Shown here: piece by piece, positions 60,452 through 64,000 of the stretch
Layout of the letters: each line of letters begins with the position of its first letter
Numbering within the stretch: the first letter of the stretch is position 1
The notes under the pieces: model-generated
What the model was told of the DNA's origin: nothing
The model's database searches: none
Seen by the model: the letters and a program-made list of their open reading frames with translations, nothing else
Origin: Hymenolepis diminuta
Lineage: Eukaryota; Platyhelminthes; Cestoda; Cyclophyllidea; Hymenolepididae
Direction: 5' to 3'
DNA: 64,000 nucleotides
Assembly (NCBI GenBank): GCA_900708905.1
Contig: CAADRB010000086.1
Span: 178,771-242,770 of the forward strand
Program-made: the position numbers and the translations under genes

Positions 60452-63400
60452 ATTGCATAGAGTTCCTCTGTCGCAAAAAGTAAGAATTTTACAATTTATT
60501 GTGATGAATAAGGGTTTATAACAATAAATTAAGTCTTAAAAGCTCTTCATTACTTAAAAATTAAAACAGAAAATTTTCAAGAAGCATTAATTAGAAATGT
60601 ATTAGAATCGGAAACTTTATTTAACAATGCGATAATTTTCTTCATTAATTAATCATTCATAATTGGATTTCAAATTTTTCAGATTTCGGAATCACTGATT
60701 GGCCAATTAACATTTATCTCCTTAATTTTCTAATTTTCATTTTGACGAAACCGGCAAATTCAACTGGAATGAAAATTAGTCTGGATAAGATTCCCGCCAA
60801 TAAAAAATGACTGTGGAAATAACCTTCTTATTCACTCCATTAGGGCGATAAAATCAGCCCTCGTTCGCGTAGAAATTGCAGTTTTGGACAAGGAGATGCA
60901 GAGAATCAAATTAAATTTTGAAAAGAGTTCTAGTTTAATGCTTCTTTGGCTGTTGAATCTACACAACAACTGCGGTTGGAAAATGGAAGTTATTTGCGAA
61001 GCTGAGTGGAAGGACAATTACACTTGATATTGGTATTAAGTAACAAAGCTTTTCATTTTCATTATTCAAATTCAAAGCTTGTTACTTAAAGTAATTAAGT
61101 TCAAAGGTTAGGCAGTGGCTATGGAGTTGTGGTTGACATCAGGTGAGATATGTAGCCGTGATACAAATCAAGTTTTATAACTTTCTTGAATGACGTTTTG
61201 CAACTATGCTTGGTATTTTACTACAATTCATTATCATTTTATACATTTTCACATTTATTTATGGATTTGGTAGTTTATTGCGATAAGTAAAAACGTAGAT
61301 TTAATATTTTAAAATTTGGGTGAGGAGACAGAGAAGTGGTCAATGAATTTTAGTTTTATTCATTATTCAAGACGGATTTAAATGAAAATATGTAGATAAG
61401 TTGAATATATTTTCAGGTAATAGTTAGTTTTAGCCACCGCTTTTTTTTCAAAATTAACTGAATATAACATTCTTTAAGTTACATCGAGTACCATTATAAG
61501 TAAGATTAAGGACTGTGCTCTAATAAGTTACATCTCAACCGTCTTCACCAACCGGAAATGAAATGTGGATTTTGAAACACTTCCTTTTTTCTACTAACAT
61601 TCGCTTGCAATCAGAAATCTTGCATTTCTGTATTCTTGAATAAATCTAGCCAATTTGAAGGTCTGGAATTCCATGAAATCCAAACTGACTTGATCAGGTT
61701 TTCAGCCCCGATCAATGAAGCGATATCGCAAAGTACAACAAAGACAAACGACAATTCGTTTAAACTTATCCTAGCCACTTTTTCGTGCTTTCTTACAAGT
61801 TCTCATTGAAAAAATTGGTAAATTCTAAGCAAACTGGAAGAATTTTACCATTACAGGAAGGAAGAACCACTTTACAAAGATTCAACAAATTTAGATTCAA
61901 TTTGATAAACAAGAAAATGCAAAACCGTATAACTTTAAGAAAGTTAATTACTTTAAAAATGTTATCTCTAGAGACGTGAATACTGGTAACGGAAAATAGA
62001 ATTAGATAAAAAATTCAGACGCCTATTTCAGTGAGGATTTTTGATATTTTGTTCAAGGTTACTTTCCGGATAGGAGTTAATAAAACCCATCTCTATAAGC
62101 ATATATAAGAGCCTTTGACATTTCGAACTCCTATAATCAACACACCCATAACTCCGGCTAGGTCAGTTATTGTTTTGGTTTTGGAACACAAAAATAAAAG
62201 GGCAATTAATTCGGCTGATATGTAGCTTCATAAAACACAGCTGTTATTTAATTTCGTGGCTAGAGATATGGCTAAGAAGAAAGTCAGACAAGAATACGTG
62301 TATCATAGACCGAAGAATATCCCGTGTCCCTGAATTTGGGTGAAAATTAGTCTACCTTTTCTGATAATCTAAGGTGTTTTCACCTATAAGCCACTATAAG
62401 TTTAAAAAACGCCTGTTTCCTGAAAATGCTGACCCTAAATTTGATTAAAATTGCCATCCGAAGTTCGTATAAATTGAATGATGTTCGCCTTCTTCCATAA
62501 TCATTAGAATTTGAACCGTATTCGGGATTAAGAAATCGAAAATTGGTACAAATCTTTGTTTTTGAAGGCAAACGTCTATTGAAATTTTCACCTGTTCCTC
62601 TGATAACTAATTTCCAGCCGAACGATTTCAAACATTTCAGTTAATGAAGCTTTAAAGAGCACAAAGATACAAATTACCTCTAAGGCTATGGGAAAAGCTA
62701 TGCAATCTCAGTTCTATTTAGTTTTAAAATGACGTTCAATGGAATAAGTGAGTAAATGCACCTAGACTGCGTTGGTTGCAAAATGAGATTGCTCGGAGGT
62801 GGAATTGTATTAGAAATTCAAACAAAGGCGGAAGCTACTTATTTTAAATAGGCAAACACAATATTTACCTTGTCACGTTCTGCGATGTCTATAATCGGCC
62901 CCTCTTCAGAAGTCTCTCCAAAAAATATTCTAACTGAAAAAATAGTGTGGTCTTAGACACACACGCCCCATGTAAACAAATTGTGAGGTCAGCTAGAGGG
63001 TTGGGCAAGTAACCATAACATGATGAAATGTGTCTGGTAAAACAATTTTGGACCTGGTCGAAGTGGGGAAACTGATAGAGGTCATGCGGAACGCTTAGCA
63101 AGTGTCATTAGGCAGCGAGAGGAAGATAAATCTTTGCGGTTTGTGCGAAAAATAGTGGTAATCTAATATTATATCATAGTAAATGCTACACAAAATTTTT
63201 AGTGTTGTTCTATACGATTTTCAGGAGTAATATTCTCTATTTACCAATATCAGTTTGTCAACTTGACCCTTTTTTTAATTTTGAGAGGGAAATATATGTG
63301 AACTTCAAAGGAATTCAAGCTAGATCTGACGAATTTGAATAAATTGAATACAAATTTACAAATTGATGCACTAGTATTAATAAATAAAGACAAGAAACTA

Positions 63401-64000
63401 TTCAACGGTTTCTTCAACTTGGACGAGATTTTAAATTCATTTAATTCACTTTGTTAAATGAAATCGGACTGAGAAAACTAATTCAAACTTTACCCCTTCC
63501 TACTTTTTCGCCTCTATTTTATTCTTATTCCGGAAAAACAATACTTTTCTCTTTACTATGTTGTTGGAGTTAGATAACAACTAAGAGTTCACAGCTAACA
63601 AATAACAATAGGAATAACAGTCAACAATTCGTAGCTATTTGTGTAAGTGCAAACAACAATTGTGGGGCTGGACACCAAGAATTTATATGACCAAAAATGT
63701 AATCAAGGAAACCACAACAAGTTTGAAACGAGTGGCTGAGAGAGAGAGGGGGGGAGCATGCTGAGGAAGAGAGGATATGAGCAGGAAGAGTAGGAGTCGG
63801 TAACTGGCGAGCGTGAGTTGTTTTCGTGTGGAAAACAAAGATAGCTTTATGAGTCACTTGGGAAAGGCCGCTCCAGAGCATGAGCGTAGAAGTGCTTTTT
63901 ATATAAAACGAGACGGTTATAGAAAAGGGAGGAAATCAATGTGCGCGTCTAGACATAGCAGATAGGGATCATGCGTCATAGGGACATAAAAGACATCACT
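60452..64000. other. AT-rich right end, nothing recognised
   Basis: An open stretch on the plus strand at about 60773-61027 lacks an early start codon and a good acceptor. The purine-rich 63735-63790 region gives an antisense frame by composition alone. Confidence 0.45.

Noticed and set aside
60773..61027. Open plus-strand stretch with VEIAVLDKEMQRIKLNF
   Set aside because: No good acceptor, no early start codon, no recognised family, and the opposite strand is open too.

Overview
This is AT-rich (roughly 35% G+C by eye), intron-bearing, repeat-laden DNA from an animal nuclear genome. GT/AG splice sites join exons of a secreted-and-anchored immunoglobulin-like protein. The rest holds decayed transposons (mariner, Ty3/gypsy) and a tRNA-derived SINE family. 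There is no operon structure, no bacterial-type gene density and no CRISPR. A flatworm (tapeworm-like) or another AT-rich invertebrate fits, but nothing here fixes the phylum.

The one gene I can support fully lies on the minus strand from 29031 down to 21010. It has four coding exons (28326-29031, 26323-26436, 24018-24926, 21010-21224). All three introns are phase 1 and all splice sites are canonical, and the joined frame is open for 647 residues. The predicted protein has a signal peptide, a cysteine-rich Ig-like domain, a Thr/Ser mucin-like stalk, one membrane span with a basic stop-transfer and a long low-complexity cytoplasmic tail. The last exon was found only by reading for a splice acceptor in the matching phase.

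The other structure is mobile DNA. At 2.8-5.0 kb lies a broken gag gene of a Ty3/gypsy-type retroelement with a repeated flank. At 6.77-7.0 kb, on the other strand, is the end of an integrase of the same general type. A dead mariner element occupies 37.38-38.69 kb, and its 3' part recurs about 99% identically at 56.5-57.05 kb. At least eleven copies of a ~200 bp tRNA-derived SINE are scattered between 13 and 60 kb, densest from 32 to 41 kb. A second, ~190 bp repeat occurs three times (8.9, 19.2, 58.5 kb). An assembly gap of 62 N sits at 36006-36067.

The remaining ~45 kb is AT-rich and carries only short open frames that I cannot tell from chance. No rRNA, genuine tRNA or snRNA gene was recognised.
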